Origin: an uncultured Bacilli bacterium
GTDB taxonomy: Bacteria; Bacillota_I; Bacilli_A; RF39; UBA660
Direction of reading: 5' to 3'
DNA length: 64,000 bases
Assembly (NCBI GenBank): GCA_934149465.1
Contig: CAKPEZ010000001.1
Location: 152,381-216,380, forward strand
Shown here: positions 25,751 to 34,360 of the stretch, one piece after another
Layout of the letters: each line of letters opens with the position of its first letter
Position numbering within the stretch: the stretch's first letter is position 1
Translations under genes and position numbers: made by a program
Notes under the pieces: generated by a model
What the model saw: only the letters and a program-made list of their open reading frames with translations
The model's database searches: none
Told to the model about the DNA's origin: nothing

Positions 25751-26617
25751 CTAAAATAAAGTTAACTGCGTACTATCCATGCTTTTATATTCATGCATAT
25801 ACTTAAATAAATAATCTATATCATAAATAATATTATTCTTTTGACATATCTCTTTTATTAGATTTAAAAGATAAGCATTATTATCACTAACTACTTCGTA
25901 AGAATAAGCATATTTCTTAATATATTTATTTTTTAAGTCTTTAAAATATTTATCTAACTTTTCATAATAATATTCTCTATTTCCTTCTCTTAAAGTTAGA
26001 CCTATATTAAAACAAATTACTCCAAATACATGAGATTTTACTATGTAATCAAGAAGTCCTATAATATTTTCTTTATTATCATTAATAAACGGTAAGAAAG
26101 GATCAAGCCATACTATCGTCTTAATATTATTCTCATCTAATATCTTAAGTACTTCATATCTTCTTTTACTAGAGCAAACATTAGGTTCTAATATTTTACA
26201 TAAATCTTCATCATAAGTAGTAAGCGTTATATTAACAATACACTTACTATGAGTATTTATCTCTTTTAATAAATCTAAATCTCTTAAGATAAGATCTGAC
26301 TTAGTTTGAATACTAACACCGCATTTATATTTATTAATAATTTCTAATGCTCTTCTAGTATAAAGAAGTTTTTTCTCATGATGAAGATATGGATCTGACA
26401 TAGCCCCAAAACTTACCATACATCTTTTTCTTTTAGAAGATAATTCTTTTTCTAATAATTCTAAAGCATTTTCTTTTACTAAAATATCTTCAAAATCATG
26501 ATCCATATTATAGCATTTACTTCTAGAATCACAATATATACATCCATGAGTACAGCCTCTATATATATTCATTCCATTATCTTTACTTAATAAACCTTTT
26601 ACTTTTTGATAGTGCAT
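25751..26617 (-). CDS. SPL-family radical SAM protein
   Basis: This 288-residue enzyme has the [4Fe-4S]-binding motif YRGCTHGCIYCDSRS (CxxxCxxC at about residues 22-29). Downstream segments include VSFGAMSDPYLHHEKKLLYTRRALE and ITLTTYDEDLCKILEPN, typical of the spore-photoproduct-lyase-like (Rv2578c) group. Members are annotated as DNA-repair photolyase homologues, but most have unknown substrates, and true SplB has a different C-terminal region. In an organism with gpr and spoIIP, a link to spore DNA is possible but unproved. It is probably co-transcribed with gmk. Confidence 0.85.
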   Translation of the reverse strand: MHYQKVKGLLSKDNGMNIYRGCTHGCIYCDSRSKCYNMDHDFEDILVKENALELLEKELSSKRKRCMVSFGAMSDPYLHHEKKLLYTRRALEIINKYKCGVSIQTKSDLILRDLDLLKEINTHSKCIVNITLTTYDEDLCKILEPNVCSSKRRYEVLKILDENNIKTIVWLDPFLPFINDNKENIIGLLDYIVKSHVFGVICFNIGLTLREGNREYYYEKLDKYFKDLKNKYIKKYAYSYEVVSDNNAYLLNLIKEICQKNNIIYDIDYLFKYMHEYKSMDSTQLTLF

Positions 26618-26669
26618 ATTAATTCCTCTTTGCTCTATTATAGCAAAAAATAGAAAGTATTTCTACTTC

Positions 26670-27137
26670 CTATTTTATAGCTTCTGCTAATGCTTTTTCT
26701 AAAGCAGTATATAAAGCACTAATCTTAATAGTACAGCCACTTACAGCATCTGTTTTACCTTCAGAATCAAGAGTAATAAAGTCAATACCTTGATGACTAA
26801 CAACAGCTTTTTCTAAAGATTCTACTTGCTCATACCATTCAGCTCCGCCTTTAATAGTACCTATTGCACTAGAAGTACCTTTCATTCCATAACTATCTCC
26901 TAAGTTTTTCTTAGTAGTAGTTTTTCCATCATTAGTCGTATAAGTAGTATCAAGTACAACCTTACTAATTTTTCCTTTAGAGTCAACAGTAACTTCTGCA
27001 ATAGCAGTATTTTCTTGTCCTCCGTAATTATCAGGAACTTCTTTATGATATACGCCTTCTTTATACTTACCAGTAGAAGAACATCCTACTAATAAACTAA
27101 TACAAAGAATACTTATAATCATACCAATTTTCTTCAT
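26670..27137 (-). CDS. FMN-binding lipoprotein (PplA-like, one FMN_bind domain)
   Basis: A signal peptide with lipobox LVGC (Cys near 19) is followed by one FMN-binding domain. The covalent flavinylation motif DAVSGCT is near the C-terminus (about 134-140), where ApbE attaches FMN to the Thr. Listeria PplA, the electron-transfer flavoprotein, has two such domains, so this is a shorter form. It is the most downstream gene of a same-strand set with a Gx transporter, a NusG-II protein and ApbE. It therefore probably carries electrons from the membrane to external acceptors. Confidence 0.9.
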   Translation of the reverse strand: MKKIGMIISILCISLLVGCSSTGKYKEGVYHKEVPDNYGGQENTAIAEVTVDSKGKISKVVLDTTYTTNDGKTTTKKNLGDSYGMKGTSSAIGTIKGGAEWYEQVESLEKAVVSHQGIDFITLDSEGKTDAVSGCTIKISALYTALEKALAEAIK

Positions 27138-27177
27138 ATTTACTTATCCTCCTATAATAATTATAAAATAAGAAATT

Positions 27178-27672
27178 CTAATTATCAAGTACTTTTAATC
27201 TATCTAATAATATTTTACTTATAATACCAGTAACAATCCCAGTTGGAATAGAAAATAATAATAAATAAGGCAAATAATAAATAACATTATAATTAACTAA
27301 AATAATTCCTACTAATACTTGTCCTATATTATGACTAATAGAACCAACTACGCTAACACCTATTATAGAAAATATCTTTATCTTTTTTACTAAATACATC
27401 ATAATAGTACTAAGAATAGAACCCCCTAAACTAAAAAAGAAAGAACTTGAAAACAAACCAGAAAATAATATTCCTACTAAAATAACTCTAATAAAAGATA
27501 CATACAAACAATCTTTAAAAGAATATTTATATAATACGTAAATATTAATAACATTAGCAAGTCCTATCTTAAAACCAGGAGTTGCTGTTAAAGGAATAAA
27601 AGATTCTAAGATATTAATAATTACAGAAATACTTATTAGCATTGAAAGTTTACTTATTTTTTTTATATCCAT
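27178..27672 (-). CDS. Gx transporter family protein (EetB-like)
   Basis: This is a 164-residue membrane protein with five or six segments and the motif ATPGFKIGLANVINIYVLYKYSFKD divided over the first helices, typical of the Gx transporter / HepT component I family. In Listeria the relative EetB pairs with EetA in flavin-based extracellular electron transfer. It begins one base after the NusG-II stop codon, so they are surely co-transcribed. Whether it transports a flavin or quinone or acts as an electron conduit is unresolved. Confidence 0.82.
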   Translation of the reverse strand: MDIKKISKLSMLISISVIINILESFIPLTATPGFKIGLANVINIYVLYKYSFKDCLYVSFIRVILVGILFSGLFSSSFFFSLGGSILSTIMMYLVKKIKIFSIIGVSVVGSISHNIGQVLVGIILVNYNVIYYLPYLLLFSIPTGIVTGIISKILLDRLKVLDN

Positions 27673-28017
27673 CTATACCACTCCATCTATTTTATTAGAA
27701 GAATCTTCTATCTTAATAACTATTTTATTAGGAAGACATACTATAACAGATCCTTGTTTACTAGTAAATCCTTGTTTAGAACAAAGATGTTTAGGAGAAT
27801 TCTCACTTTCTACTCTTATCATCTTATTTCTAACTTCTATAGTAACATCTCCATTATCTCCTTCTACAACATAAATATCATCTTTATTTAAATCTATCTC
27901 TAAGATCTTTTCTTCCCTATAATAAACAGAAGCAATTCTTCCATCTTTTCTAAGAAAGAAAAAGATACCTATTATAACAAGAAGCACTATAATCAAAATA
28001 ACATCATTCTTCTTCAT
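27673..28017 (-). CDS. NusG domain II-containing membrane protein (EetA-like)
   Basis: This 114-residue protein has an N-terminal membrane segment followed by an extracytoplasmic NusG domain II-like beta-barrel. Two conserved cysteines occur in HLCSKQGF and SVIVCLPNKIVI, the standard pattern for this family. Paired with the Gx transporter it corresponds to EetA of the electron-transfer locus. Its start overlaps the ApbE gene by 14 bp and the stop nearly touches the Gx start. Confidence 0.85.
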   Translation of the reverse strand: MKKNDVILIIVLLVIIGIFFFLRKDGRIASVYYREEKILEIDLNKDDIYVVEGDNGDVTIEVRNKMIRVESENSPKHLCSKQGFTSKQGSVIVCLPNKIVIKIEDSSNKIDGVV

Positions 28018-28987
28018 AACTAACTATTCTTCCATCTAAAGTATAATAAATAACCCTAAGCTTATTATTAAGCACTACTTCCTTTATTTTATCTTCATCT
28101 AAAAGATATAAATAAGTACTCATAATATCCGCATAAGCACTATTATCAGTAACTACTGTTAAACTAGCAATAGTACTATCTGGATATAAAGTCTTAGGAT
28201 TAATAATATGACTATACCTAGTGCCATTTACTTCGTAATATCTTTGATAATTACCACTTGTTACAATACTTTTATTTTCTACATCAATAATCTTATAAAT
28301 ATCTCCTTTATTATTAGGATCTTCTAATCCTATTTGATATAAATCTTTATCATAAGATTTACCTACTTTAACATTTCCACCAGCATTAATAATATACTTA
28401 TTTAAAAATTTTTCTTCTAAATATTTACCAGATTCTTCTGTTGCATATCCTTTAGATAACGCCCCTAAATCTATTCTTACCCCATTATACTTAGTATAAT
28501 TATTTAGATCAAGAGCTATATCATTAGGATTAGTACTTAAAGAAGAAGATAAAAGTTCATAACTAGGAACCTCTTTCCCATTATCTCTATATTCTTTCCA
28601 AATTCTAGTAACATTACCAAGAGCAATATTAAAATAACCATCACTCTTATCATAATAAGATAATCCATAACTAATCATCTTACTTAAACGTTCATCTATT
28701 TCTATACTTACTCCATCTTCTAACTTTTCATTCAAATAATAAACATTCTTTAAATCATCATAAGAATTATAAGCATCACTTAATTTATGATAAGTGCTAT
28801 AAAGTTTATCAAGATCATCAAAAACATCTTTTACATATTTTTCCTTTTTATTAGTATAAACCTTTATATTAATATAAGTATCCATATAAAATAAATTCTT
28901 CTCATATACTCGATCTTGCTTATTATAAAGAAGTACTATTACTCCTAATAATACTATTAATAACAAAGATATTCCCACCTTTTTCAT
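28004..28987 (-). CDS. apbE: FAD:protein FMN transferase (ApbE/FmnB)
   Basis: It cleaves FAD and attaches FMN covalently to Thr in FMN_bind proteins. The 327-residue product has a membrane segment or signal at the N-terminus, then MDTYINIKVY, DLGALSKGYATEE (about 175-187), NAGGNVKVG (about 203) and the C-terminal TSGNYQRYYEVNGTRYSHIINPKT divided over two strands. All match the ApbE fold. It is the first gene of the flavin cassette, and its presence with an FMN_bind lipoprotein three genes downstream gives an obvious substrate. It is one of the few genes here that stop with TGA. Confidence 0.95.
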   Translation of the reverse strand: MKKVGISLLLIVLLGVIVLLYNKQDRVYEKNLFYMDTYINIKVYTNKKEKYVKDVFDDLDKLYSTYHKLSDAYNSYDDLKNVYYLNEKLEDGVSIEIDERLSKMISYGLSYYDKSDGYFNIALGNVTRIWKEYRDNGKEVPSYELLSSSLSTNPNDIALDLNNYTKYNGVRIDLGALSKGYATEESGKYLEEKFLNKYIINAGGNVKVGKSYDKDLYQIGLEDPNNKGDIYKIIDVENKSIVTSGNYQRYYEVNGTRYSHIINPKTLYPDSTIASLTVVTDNSAYADIMSTYLYLLDEDKIKEVVLNNKLRVIYYTLDGRIVSYEEE

Positions 28988-29005
28988 ATTACCACCACTT
29001 CTAGG

Positions 29006-30307
29006 TTATATATCTAAATTATCAATATATTCTAGTAAATAAAGAGGAATATTAATTATCTTACCATCTTTACTTAAGTTATTTAAAGAAAATCTAAAAG
29101 CAAATTCATTATCATTACTAGAATTATATTTAGTTAAACTATTATGATTAGTACTTTTATCAGACTTTACTTCAATAGGAATAATTTTATTTTTTCTTTG
29201 AATAACAAAATCTATTTCATTTCGATCAAAAGTATAATAATTAGGTGCTTCTCCATATAAATATTTTAATACATTAGCAACATAGTTCTCTGTAAAAGCG
29301 CCTTTAAACTCTAAAAGAAGCTTATTTCCTTCTAAAAGAATGCTACTATCTAAGTCAGCCATTCTTCTAAGTAAGCCAATATCATTCATATAAATTTTAT
29401 ATGCTGATAGATCTTGATATCCTCTTAAAGGAAAAGCACATTTATTTACAAGATAACACTTAGATATAAGATCAGCATCATTTAACCAGTTTAAAGCATT
29501 TTCATACTCTCTAGCACGTGCTCCTTCTTTTATTACCTGATATACAAATTTTTTATTTTCTCTTGCTAACTGAGAAGGAATACCATTCCAAATTAAAGAA
29601 ACTTTATTAGCTTCTTTAATATCTATATGCTTTGAAAAATCATTCTCATAAGATAACAAAATATTTTTCTGAATTTTATTTACTTTCTCAATATCTTTAT
29701 CATTTACCCAGCTATATACAACTTCAGGCATTCCACCAACAATATAATAAGTCTTTAATTTTTCAATAAGTTTACTCTCGAATATTGCTGGTATTTCTTT
29801 TATTTCTTTAGTTTGTTTCATAACTTCTACTAAATTCTCTAAATGATCAGCTTCTAAAAACTCACTAAATGTCATAGGATATAAATTTAGAAAATCAACT
29901 TTTCCAACTGGAAAAGATGTTTTAGAAAGTCTTATTCCAAGTAATGATCCAGCACAAGCAACATGATAATTAGAAGCTTCTTCACAAAAGTATTTCAAAG
30001 AATTAAGTGCATTAGGACACTCTTGTATCTCATCAAATATAATAAGAGTACTACCAGGATTTATCTTACTTCCATTTACTAAAGATAATTGTTCAATTAT
30101 TCTTCTAGGATCTTTCGTATTTAAAAATAAAGAAGCTAAGCCATCATCATGATCAAAATTAAAGTATGCTACATTATCATAATTGTTTTCGCCAAACTCT
30201 TTTAATATATAAGTCTTTCCAACTTGTCTAGCTCCTTTTAAAATAAGAGGTTTCCTCTCTTTACTATTTTTCCATTCTACTAATTTTTCAGTAATATATC
30301 TTTTCAA
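29006..30307 (-). CDS. AAA_14/DUF4143 ATPase
   Basis: This is a 433-residue protein with a P-loop GARQVGKTY (about residue 25), Walker B STLIIFDEIQECP (about 100) and a C-terminal DUF4143 region. The latter ends in a PD-(D/E)xK-like core (NEIDFVIQRKNKIIPIEVKSD). These proteins are widespread in Bacteroidota and Bacillota, often in variable copy number, with no settled function. The upstream region carries three 16-bp direct repeats spaced exactly 32 bp, suggesting a specific regulator. It sits directly upstream of the electron-transfer cassette but appears unrelated. Confidence 0.88.
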   Translation of the reverse strand: MKRYITEKLVEWKNSKERKPLILKGARQVGKTYILKEFGENNYDNVAYFNFDHDDGLASLFLNTKDPRRIIEQLSLVNGSKINPGSTLIIFDEIQECPNALNSLKYFCEEASNYHVACAGSLLGIRLSKTSFPVGKVDFLNLYPMTFSEFLEADHLENLVEVMKQTKEIKEIPAIFESKLIEKLKTYYIVGGMPEVVYSWVNDKDIEKVNKIQKNILLSYENDFSKHIDIKEANKVSLIWNGIPSQLARENKKFVYQVIKEGARAREYENALNWLNDADLISKCYLVNKCAFPLRGYQDLSAYKIYMNDIGLLRRMADLDSSILLEGNKLLLEFKGAFTENYVANVLKYLYGEAPNYYTFDRNEIDFVIQRKNKIIPIEVKSDKSTNHNSLTKYNSSNDNEFAFRFSLNNLSKDGKIINIPLYLLEYIDNLDI

Positions 30308-30332
30308 TCAGATCATCTCCTATTAGTATTAT

Positions 30333-30412
30333 ATCACATTTTTGCAAATAAATTTCATCTTTTTATCACACTTTTACAAAGAAAAAGTAATAAATGATCA
30401 CACTTTTGTAAA
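30333..30412. repeat. three 16-bp direct repeats with 32-bp period
   Basis: ATCACATTTTTGCAAA (30333-30348), ATCACACTTTTACAAA (30365-30380) and ATCACACTTTTGTAAA (30397-30412) begin exactly 32 bp apart, about three helical turns. They lie upstream of the AAA_14 gene start at 30307. The spacing suggests an operator array on one DNA face. Confidence 0.65.
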
Positions 30413-30429
30413 AAGCAATCATTTATTAC
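30387..30429 (-). terminator. terminator of the HNH gene, enclosing the third repeat
   Basis: A 12-bp perfect stem (GTAATAAATGAT / ATCATTTATTAC) around a 19-nt loop is followed on the minus strand by TTTTTCTTT. The loop contains most of the third direct repeat. A second inverted repeat (TTTTGGAAA/TTTCCAAAA) lies at 30440-30460. Confidence 0.65.
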
Positions 30430-30480
30430 TTGTTAAAGTTTTGGAAAAATATTTCCAAAAGATCTTGAAACAGATTATAC

Positions 30481-31515
30481 TTATTTTCTAATATATTTAC
30501 ATCTTGGATAATTACCACATCCAATGAATGAACCATACTTTCCTTTTCTTATTTCAAGTTTATGACCACACCTAGGGCAAATCATATCATTTTCATAATC
30601 AATATCCATCTTATTGCTTTTTCCTCTATTACACCTATCACATAAAGTTTGAAGATTGCTCATAACTGTTTTACCACCTCTAGATACTGGTATAATATGA
30701 TCAACGTGTAACTTAACTCCATCTCTACTAGTAGCGCCACATATCTTACAAGTATAATTATCTCTTTTAAGAACGTTATACCTAATTTCGCTATTCATAA
30801 TTTCTCTTTCTCTTTTAATACTTTCTTTATATTTACCACCATTTAACCATTCATTATAATAACTAACTAATTCTTCAAAATTATAATTACCATTCTTTTT
30901 AATATAAGTATTTCCTTTATTACTTTCGTAATATGCTTCTACTTTAAGTGTTATCAAAAAATCATTCTTAGTATAAATAATCTTTCTTAATATTTTATCT
31001 TCTACCCTCTTATATTTCTTATCAGTATAATTACTTTCATTAACAAATTCTTTCTTTAAAACATCTTCTATATCTTTCTTATAATCCCAAAGTAAATTAA
31101 TATTATATAAAGCATTTTCTATATCAGTTCTAAGATAATTTACATTATTTTCGATATTATACATAATAATACTATAACCAGTAACTCTATCTAAACTTCT
31201 TCTAGAATATTCTCTTTCTCTTATAAAATGCTTATTATTAGTAATTTCTCTAAATACATATTTATTATTTATTAGAGTAATCTCTTTTATCTTAGGACTT
31301 ATCTCTTTAACATATTCTTCTTCTCTTTTAATATATTTTTTAATAACAAAAAAATATATTAAAAGAGGAAGTATCAAAAAGATTAAAACAATTATACTAA
31401 GTGTATCTTCATCTTCTATTATAACTCCAAAAAACATAGTTCCAATTAATGCACTAAAATAACAAGCAATTCCTAATAAAATACCTTTTTCTATTTTATT
31501 CACGTATAATACCAC
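30481..31515 (-). CDS. membrane-tethered HNH endonuclease with topoisomerase-type zinc finger
   Basis: Two membrane segments (about residues 8-30 and 40-60) precede a long charged helical region. An HNH domain with CKICGA, LHVDHIIPVSRGG and LCDRCNRGKS (about 256-302) is followed by a C4 zinc finger (CPRCG...GCGNYPRC, about 315-340) like those of topoisomerase I. The HNH catalytic His and the zinc cysteines are intact. A nuclease anchored in the membrane suggests action on incoming DNA or a restriction-like role; this is inference. Initiation is probably at a GTG (31515 or 31503); AGGAAG lies nearby and does not settle which. Confidence 0.78.
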   Translation of the reverse strand: MVLYVNKIEKGILLGIACYFSALIGTMFFGVIIEDEDTLSIIVLIFLILPLLIYFFVIKKYIKREEEYVKEISPKIKEITLINNKYVFREITNNKHFIREREYSRRSLDRVTGYSIIMYNIENNVNYLRTDIENALYNINLLWDYKKDIEDVLKKEFVNESNYTDKKYKRVEDKILRKIIYTKNDFLITLKVEAYYESNKGNTYIKKNGNYNFEELVSYYNEWLNGGKYKESIKREREIMNSEIRYNVLKRDNYTCKICGATSRDGVKLHVDHIIPVSRGGKTVMSNLQTLCDRCNRGKSNKMDIDYENDMICPRCGHKLEIRKGKYGSFIGCGNYPRCKYIRK

Positions 31516-31588
31516 ACTTCCTATATTATTAAAAAAAAGATCATAATTTTCTTTTTTAAAACTACAATCTTTTATAAAATATTATTTT

Positions 31589-33211
31589 TTAACTTACTAC
31601 TAGTTTATATGGATTATCACTAGTACCAGTTGTTGCTCCATCTATATTCGCATTAGATTCTAGATAAAGGACCGGGGCCGCGCCACAATCAATATACACG
31701 AGGGAGTTGCTGAGGTTGTTCACATGCCCAGGGGAAAACACATTCCACGCAAAGTAAGAATAGCCAGAATTAGGCGGTAATAACCAATTATAGGAACTAC
31801 TAAAAATTGATTTCATCCAGTTGGTGCTTGTACAAGAAGTATTATCATAATCAAATAAATTTTGTGTACAGCTATTAAAGTCGGCGGCATATCCATAATC
31901 ACTTGCATAAGGAAGAGCAACATATCCTTCCCAAGTAGAAGAAGCATAAGGATTAGTTCCTAGTTTTGTTCCTCTTTCGTATTCATACATTTGATCTGAA
32001 TATACCTTAGGACTATCATATCCTCCTAGATAATATAATGTCTTAGATATTAAATTTCTTGTTTGATCGTTTTTTAAGCCTGTTTTAGTAAAATCACAGG
32101 TCTTTGTTGCATTACTTTCTCCATTATAACAAGTTCCTGATCCTGCATTATAATATAGACTATTATTTACTTTTATTGATGAGCCGCTACTATTTAAATC
32201 AGTATTATCTGAATATCCTGGATTTAAAAGCTTCATTAAGTCAGCTCCTTTATAATCACCGTTTTCTCCCCACTGATTATATCCTTGTCCAGAGTTTACC
32301 GTACTTGCTGATGTATCCCAAGAATAATTACCTATTACACTATTACGAATTAGTTTGATCTTACCATCAAATACTCCAATAATACGCCATACTTCACAAG
32401 TAGATGATGTTTGATTAGAATAATCATCACAGTTAAAGTAAATATAATTATTAGGATTTGCTCCATAATATCTAACATTACCTGCTATATCACTTATTAG
32501 ATTATGATCAGTATCAAGATGATATACAATACCATTATTTGAAGCATCTGTTTTAGTACTATTTAGATAATTACTTACAATATTATATGCTAATGAATTA
32601 GTAGTTGTTTGAGTAATATCAGGAATTTTTCCTTCTCTTATAATTGCATTTTGTCCATCAGCATGTAAACTAAATTTATAAGATTGATTTTTCATCATTG
32701 TACTAGGATTTTCCATAGTACCATCAACCCATACATATAAAGTATAAGTAGTAATACTAGTAGATATTAATTCATTTTCTAATAATACTACATGTTTCTT
32801 AGTACTATCTATATTACAAGTTACTGCATTATTATTTATATATTCATCAGTAAAGTTTCCTTCCTTTACTAAAGTAGATCCCTTATATAAAGCAAATTTA
32901 AAACTCTCTTCGTTTAAGTTTTCTCCTAGTTCAATAATATCAAAATATAAATTAAAAGATAATTTATTAGAAACACTTCCCTTTATTTTGATATTCTTAA
33001 CTATTCCTTCTTCTTTAGTAGCAGTTGGTTTTAAATTTGCTTGATTAATATCTCCACCACCATCTAAATATATAGTAGCAGCCCCTAATGAAGTAGAGAT
33101 CTTAGTTTCTTCACCACTACTAGTAGTCCATACATAATAAGCATATGTTCCACCTATTACTGCAATAGTTATTAACAAAGTAATTAATGCTATTTTTATA
33201 TTTCTATTCAT
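31589..33211 (-). CDS. large TasA/camelysin-like surface protein with C-type-lectin-like variable domain
   Basis: This 540-residue protein has an N-terminal signal/anchor (KIALITLLITIAVIGGTYAYY) like TasA or camelysin and a beta-rich first half. The C-terminal domain carries EVWRIIGVFDGKIKLIRNS and WLLPPNSGYSYFAWNV...CGAAPVLYLES, the plan of FISUMP/formylglycine-type C-type-lectin-like domains. Residues about 474-513 are encoded by DNA of very different composition, with codons such as GCG, GTG, CTC, GGC and GCC rarely used elsewhere. Domains of this class are the usual targets of diversity-generating retroelements. It is last in an operon of three related surface genes. It is probably an adhesin or receptor-binding protein. 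Confidence 0.8.
   Translation of the reverse strand: MNRNIKIALITLLITIAVIGGTYAYYVWTTSSGEETKISTSLGAATIYLDGGGDINQANLKPTATKEEGIVKNIKIKGSVSNKLSFNLYFDIIELGENLNEESFKFALYKGSTLVKEGNFTDEYINNNAVTCNIDSTKKHVVLLENELISTSITTYTLYVWVDGTMENPSTMMKNQSYKFSLHADGQNAIIREGKIPDITQTTTNSLAYNIVSNYLNSTKTDASNNGIVYHLDTDHNLISDIAGNVRYYGANPNNYIYFNCDDYSNQTSSTCEVWRIIGVFDGKIKLIRNSVIGNYSWDTSASTVNSGQGYNQWGENGDYKGADLMKLLNPGYSDNTDLNSSGSSIKVNNSLYYNAGSGTCYNGESNATKTCDFTKTGLKNDQTRNLISKTLYYLGGYDSPKVYSDQMYEYERGTKLGTNPYASSTWEGYVALPYASDYGYAADFNSCTQNLFDYDNTSCTSTNWMKSIFSSSYNWLLPPNSGYSYFAWNVFSPGHVNNLSNSLVYIDCGAAPVLYLESNANIDGATTGTSDNPYKLVVS
31671..31790 (-). other. candidate DGR-type variable region (VR) with G/C-only core
   Basis: On the coding strand a 110-base part of this segment is about 53% G+C and only 15% A, in a gene and window that are A/T-dominated. 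Its 3' end holds 13 consecutive G/C bases (31672-31684), resembling the IMH (initiation of mutagenic homology) element that ends DGR variable repeats. Many codons are NNC/NNT, as expected if AAC/AAT codons of a template were mutated. No template copy or reverse transcriptase was noticed in this window. Confidence 0.5.
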
Positions 33212-33216
33212 TATTA

Positions 33217-33759
33217 TTACCTACTTTCTGCTTTCATAGTTATTTTTCCTTTATAATTTGAAGATAATATTTGATCTTTATTCTCATTTGTTACTAAGCT
33301 TCCATCTAACCAAATTGAAACACTATAATTTTTACGATTATAATCTAAAGAGATATTTTCGGCAATCGGAATAGTCCCAGTACTAGTAATAGTTCCACTA
33401 TTTAAAAGAGTTAGATTATTTTCGATAACCTGATATTTTAAAGCTCCGCTTTGTAATAAAGTATTACTTACTGTTTCATCAGTAGTTAAGTATAAAGTTC
33501 CTATTCCTTTATCAATGGAACAATTAGATTTAAGACCAATAATTACATTAGCATATAATCCTCCTCGGTAATCTTCACTCATATAAAGTATTTCTCCATT
33601 ATTACCAATATCTTGTCCTTTAGTATAGTTTATTTCAAAGCATTGCATATCTCCACTAATAGTGCTTTTAAATGCCCAAGTATATATAGCATAAGTAGAA
33701 CCTGATACTACTAATATAAGCAAGATTACTGATAAAATAGTTAGATAATTTTTCTTCAT
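33217..33759 (-). CDS. TasA/camelysin-like surface protein (paralogue 2)
   Basis: This 180-residue protein has a signal/anchor of about 22 residues (TILSVILLILVVSGSTYAIY) followed by a beta-rich domain. The segment CFEINYTKGQDIG and the later SIWLDGSLV are shared with the 184-residue neighbour (CFDILYTKGQDIG, VYVWVDYNK), so the two are paralogues. TasA-type proteins form surface fibres; that function is inferred only from the leader and fold type. It starts 6 bp after the upstream gene and ends 5 bp before the 540-residue gene. Confidence 0.7.
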   Translation of the reverse strand: MKKNYLTILSVILLILVVSGSTYAIYTWAFKSTISGDMQCFEINYTKGQDIGNNGEILYMSEDYRGGLYANVIIGLKSNCSIDKGIGTLYLTTDETVSNTLLQSGALKYQVIENNLTLLNSGTITSTGTIPIAENISLDYNRKNYSVSIWLDGSLVTNENKDQILSSNYKGKITMKAESR

Positions 33760-33765
33760 TAGTTA

Positions 33766-34320
33766 TCACCCCTCTACTTGATTTACTTTAGCACTTACAC
33801 TTCCATAATAAGAGCTATAAGCATCAGAATTAGCAACTTTATTATAATCTACCCAAACATATACTTGATATTTAGTAGCACTACTAGAAGAAGAAGCTTT
33901 AGTTAAAGATCCTACATCAATAGTAATAGTTCCATCAGAAGTAATACTTCCCTTTAAATCAGTTACTTTCCCATCTTTTAATACTTGATAATTTAATAAT
34001 CCTTCTCTATATAAGTTAGAACTAGTTTTAGAAGAAGTTGTTAGATATATTTTTCCAGTAGCACTTACATTACATTTATTACTAATGCTCATAAGTATTG
34101 TAGAAGATAATCCTCCAGTATAATCATTAGAAGGCATTAAAGTAGCTTTATTTTGATCACTTCCTATATCTTGCCCCTTAGTATATAGAATATCAAAACA
34201 TCTAGTAGTACCACTAATAGTACTCTCTCCTACTACTGAAGTAATCCAAGCATAAGTAATACCTACTAATAAAGATATACCAAGTAATATTCCTATAATA
34301 ATATAAATATTCTTTTTCAT
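33766..34320 (-). CDS. TasA/camelysin-like surface protein (paralogue 1)
   Basis: This 184-residue protein is the first gene of the three-gene surface operon. A hydrophobic leader (IIIGILLGISLLVGITYAW) is followed by a beta-rich domain with two Cys (TRCFDI and NKCNVS) and a Ser/Thr-rich section. It shares the CF-I-YTKGQDIG motif with the next gene. AGGAAAGGAAG-type bases precede the ATG. No sortase motif is visible, so it is either membrane-anchored by its leader or released and polymerised by a signal peptidase such as LepB. Confidence 0.7.
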   Translation of the reverse strand: MKKNIYIIIGILLGISLLVGITYAWITSVVGESTISGTTRCFDILYTKGQDIGSDQNKATLMPSNDYTGGLSSTILMSISNKCNVSATGKIYLTTSSKTSSNLYREGLLNYQVLKDGKVTDLKGSITSDGTITIDVGSLTKASSSSSATKYQVYVWVDYNKVANSDAYSSYYGSVSAKVNQVEG

Positions 34321-34360
34321 ATGACTTCCTTTCCTATTCTCCTATATAATTATAATAAAA

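Noticed and set aside
30333..30412. CRISPR array (three repeats, regular period).
   Set aside because: Repeats are only 16 bp with 16-bp intervals, too short for CRISPR, and no cas gene is present.
31589..33211. Horizontal transfer or assembly chimera as explanation of the GC-rich patch.
   Set aside because: The reading frame continues intact through it and the patch falls exactly in the domain end that varies in DGR targets; a chimera cannot be fully excluded without read data.
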